Translations under genes and position numbers: made by a program | Shown: positions 5,799 through 7,310 of the stretch, one piece after another | Layout of the letters: each line of letters starts with the position of its first letter | Numbering within the stretch: position 1 is the stretch's first letter | From: Phycisphaerales bacterium UBA2266 | GTDB lineage: Bacteria; Planctomycetota; Phycisphaerae; Sedimentisphaerales; Anaerobacaceae | Assembly: GCA_002347125.1 (NCBI GenBank) | Contig: DDXG01000166.1 | Span: 351-7,660 of the forward strand | Direction of reading: 5' to 3' | DNA length: 7,310 nt | The notes under the pieces: generated by a model | Seen by the model: only the letters and a program-made list of their open reading frames with translations | Database searches by the model: none | Told to the model about the DNA's origin: nothing

Positions 5799-5815
5799 CC
5801 GCGCATTATGCGCGG
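5799..5815 (-). promoter_or_regulatory. Palindrome over a candidate -10 box of the PEP-CTERM gene
   Basis: CCGCGCAT-T-ATGCGCGG is a perfect 8-bp dyad. On the minus strand its centre reads CATAAT (5810-5805), five of six to a -10 box, which would give a short leader before the ribosome-binding site and the ATG at 5770. I see no good -35. The arrangement fits an operator covering a promoter, by inference only. Confidence 0.35.
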
Positions 5816-6006
5816 CGCAAAGCCACCCTTCCTTGGCCTCACCGTACCCGTCCTGGTCCTACCAGCGTCCGTCCGCTAATAGTGCTGCCAACGGCCCTCC
5901 GATTGCCGTATACAGAGAATTATACCACACACCGGGCTCGACTGCAAGCTCACTGGCCAGTAAGCTACCGGCGTACGCACCCGAAGCACCGACATGGACT
6001 TCAGAC

Positions 6007-6534
6007 ATGCTTGATTTCATCACCGACAGAGCCATCTACGACCGCGTGATCTGCACGGCGATACCGAGGGCCGAGCGGTTTGTGTGGATCGCCACGGCCG
6101 ACATCAAGGACCTGCACGTCGGCAGGTCCGGCCGGATGGTGCCGTTTCTGGAGACGCTCAGCGATCTGGCCGCCCGCCGCGTGGAGATCCGCCTGCTCCA
6201 CGCCAAGGAGCCCGGCCCCGCCTTTCGCCGCGATTTCGACAGATACCCCAACCTGATCACCGGTCTGGAGCGTATCCTCTGCCCCCGCGTCCACTTCAAA
6301 TCCGTCGTCGTGGATGGCACCTTCGCGTATACCGGCAGCGCCAACCTCACCGGGGCCGGCATGGGGGCCAAGAGCGAGCACAAACGCAATTTCGAGTCCG
6401 CCATCATTACCGACCAGCCCAAGATCGTCGAGAAAGTCATGGAGCAGTTCGACGCGGTCTGGCGTGGCGACCACTGCGGCCGCTGCCAACGCAAGCAGTA
6501 CTGCGCCGATTATAGGGACCTGCATCCCCGTTGA
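6007..6534 (+). CDS. Phospholipase D-like domain protein with single HKD motif and C-terminal Cys cluster
   Basis: A 175-residue protein of the PLD superfamily, whose small single-motif members are nucleases or phosphodiesterases that work as dimers. The HKD motif is H96-x-K98-x4-D103 in VHFKSVVVDG, followed by the usual GSANLTGAG (110-118). Only one HKD is present, so a full active site would need two chains. Residues 25-65 (FVWIATADI, VEIRLLHAK) fit the N-terminal strands of the fold. The C-terminus has HCGRCQRKQYC (156-166), a CxxC plus Cys/His arrangement that could hold zinc or another metal. There is no signal peptide, so it should be cytoplasmic. The start is ATG 6007 with only a weak GGA upstream; the open frame before it does not look like protein. 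Substrate (DNA, RNA or lipid) cannot be told from sequence. Confidence 0.85.
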   Translation: MLDFITDRAIYDRVICTAIPRAERFVWIATADIKDLHVGRSGRMVPFLETLSDLAARRVEIRLLHAKEPGPAFRRDFDRYPNLITGLERILCPRVHFKSVVVDGTFAYTGSANLTGAGMGAKSEHKRNFESAIITDQPKIVEKVMEQFDAVWRGDHCGRCQRKQYCADYRDLHPR

Positions 6535-6569
6535 CGGGCAGGGCGCCATGGATTACCATCGCAGGCGTG

Positions 6570-6611
6570 CCGGATGGGCCGTTTCGCCCGGATGGGGCGT
6601 GTTGCCCGGAT
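6570..6611 (+). repeat. Short 18-bp tandem repeat
   Basis: CCGGAT occurs at 6570, 6588 and 6606, exactly 18 bases apart. The first two 18-base units agree at 15 of 18 positions; the third keeps only the CCGGAT core. It lies between the PLD stop and the start of the last gene. The period is a multiple of three, so it could be a decayed coding repeat. Confidence 0.45.
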
Positions 6612-6673
6612 ACCGGCTTGGCGCGGCCGGCTCTATTGATCCAGCCGGCGTTCAAGGAAGGCAAGGCGTTATC

Positions 6674-7270
6674 ATGGACACAGGTGCACATGCTCGTCGA
6701 GCCGGGAGGGAATCAGCGGCGCCGCATCGCGCCGCCATACGGCACGGCCGAATGGGACGTTGGCCCGCGCGGCCGGGCGAGATTGACTTCCGGGGGCTGG
6801 TGAACCTCTTTGTGATCCTGCTGTTCGTCGGTCTGTTCGGCTTCGGCATCTGGTGGGTCATCAAGAGCCTCGGCGAGGCGGGCCAGCAGTACACCGACGC
6901 CATGGTTCAGACCAAATACAACGCCGAGACGGTCGAATGCCAGAATACGCTGCACGTCATCGGCCAGAACATCCAGATGTACACGCTGACGAACGAGACC
7001 TTCCCTGATTCGCTGGAGACCCTGGCCGAGTGGACGGGCGACTCGCGCATCCTGCGTTGCCCGGCCGGCGACAAGCAGGCCTACATCTACGTCCCCGGCC
7101 AGCGGCCCGACATGCGCGGCGAGAACATCCTCGTCTACGAGAAAGAGCCCGTCCACGACGGCAAGTGCGGCGTGCTGCTGCTCAACGGCCGCAACCTCCT
7201 GCTGACCCCCCAGGAACTCCAGATTGCCCTGACCCAGACCCGCCGCCAACTCCCGAAGCAGAACCAATAG
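6674..7270 (+). CDS. Membrane-anchored pilin-like protein without a prepilin cleavage motif
   Basis: A protein of 198 residues. After a basic, Arg-rich N-terminus, one transmembrane helix lies at about residues 42-63 (LVNLFVILLFVGLFGFGIWW). The region after it follows the planctomycete DUF1559/pseudopilin pattern: ECQNTLHVIGQNIQMYTLTN then TFPDSLETL (88-117), a CPAG segment (129-132), and EPVHDGKCGVLLLNGR, which is laid out like the H-Xn-DG tail but with Asn-Gly for Asp-Gly. The G/A-FTxxE prepilin peptidase site is missing, so it probably stays as a single-pass inner-membrane protein with its C-terminus outside. The start is uncertain: ATG 6674 has AAGG seven bases upstream, ATG 6548 would give 240 residues, and ATG 6752 would leave a shorter tail before the helix. 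It follows the PLD gene on the same strand by 139 bases. Function unknown. Confidence 0.72.
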   Translation: MDTGAHARRAGRESAAPHRAAIRHGRMGRWPARPGEIDFRGLVNLFVILLFVGLFGFGIWWVIKSLGEAGQQYTDAMVQTKYNAETVECQNTLHVIGQNIQMYTLTNETFPDSLETLAEWTGDSRILRCPAGDKQAYIYVPGQRPDMRGENILVYEKEPVHDGKCGVLLLNGRNLLLTPQELQIALTQTRRQLPKQNQ

Positions 7271-7310
7271 AACGCCGGGGACTTCGTCCAATGGGATTGC
7301 GGCGCTGATT

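Noticed and set aside
6001..6549. Minus-strand frame of 182 codons opposite the PLD gene
   Set aside because: Antisense shadow; the plus strand carries the HKD motif.
6713..7291. Minus-strand frame of 192 codons opposite the last gene
   Set aside because: Val/Leu/Gln/Asp-rich antisense shadow; the plus strand has the transmembrane helix and pilin-like body.

Overview
The window is GC-rich and reads as a chromosomal segment of a planctomycete, most likely of the Phycisphaerae/Sedimentisphaerales type, probably from a partial or metagenomic contig. The support is the combination of a dockerin-tailed protein whose visible start matches the end of planctomycete beta-helix proteins, a prepilin-type protein with a degenerate H-Xn-DG tail, a second pilin-like protein, and a short PEP-CTERM protein. 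No single gene fixes the lineage, so this is an inference from family associations.

Layout. Positions 1-711 (+) hold the C-terminal part of a secreted protein ending in a type I dockerin pair. Positions 824-1762 (+) encode a type IV/type II-secretion prepilin-like protein. It converges on lexA (1772-2431, -), and the two stop codons lie inside one 15-bp palindrome. A 585-bp divergent region separates lexA from a SAM hydroxide adenosyltransferase (DUF62) gene at 3017-3742 (+). Next comes a sugar phosphate isomerase/epimerase-family TIM barrel at 3920-4768 (+). Positions 4769-5284 hold no convincing gene but are rich in inverted repeats, including a 94-bp palindromic element. A small PEP-CTERM protein (5285-5770, -) diverges from a phospholipase D-like protein with a C-terminal Cys cluster (6007-6534, +). 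A membrane-anchored pilin-like protein follows at 6674-7270 (+), and the last 40 bases hold nothing recognisable.

How the genes relate. This looks like a patchwork of independent short transcription units, not one pathway. Four of the eight products are predicted to be exported, secreted or membrane-anchored: the dockerin protein, the prepilin, the PEP-CTERM protein and the TM pilin-like protein. The rest are housekeeping or regulatory: the SOS repressor, SAM hydrolysis, carbohydrate isomerisation and a PLD-fold enzyme. No CRISPR array, tRNA, rRNA, transposase or obvious new defence system is visible. The features most worth a second look are the structured non-coding block at 4830-5086, coding-like codon periodicity in an unexpected frame upstream of lexA and again before the last gene, and the Cys-tailed PLD protein.
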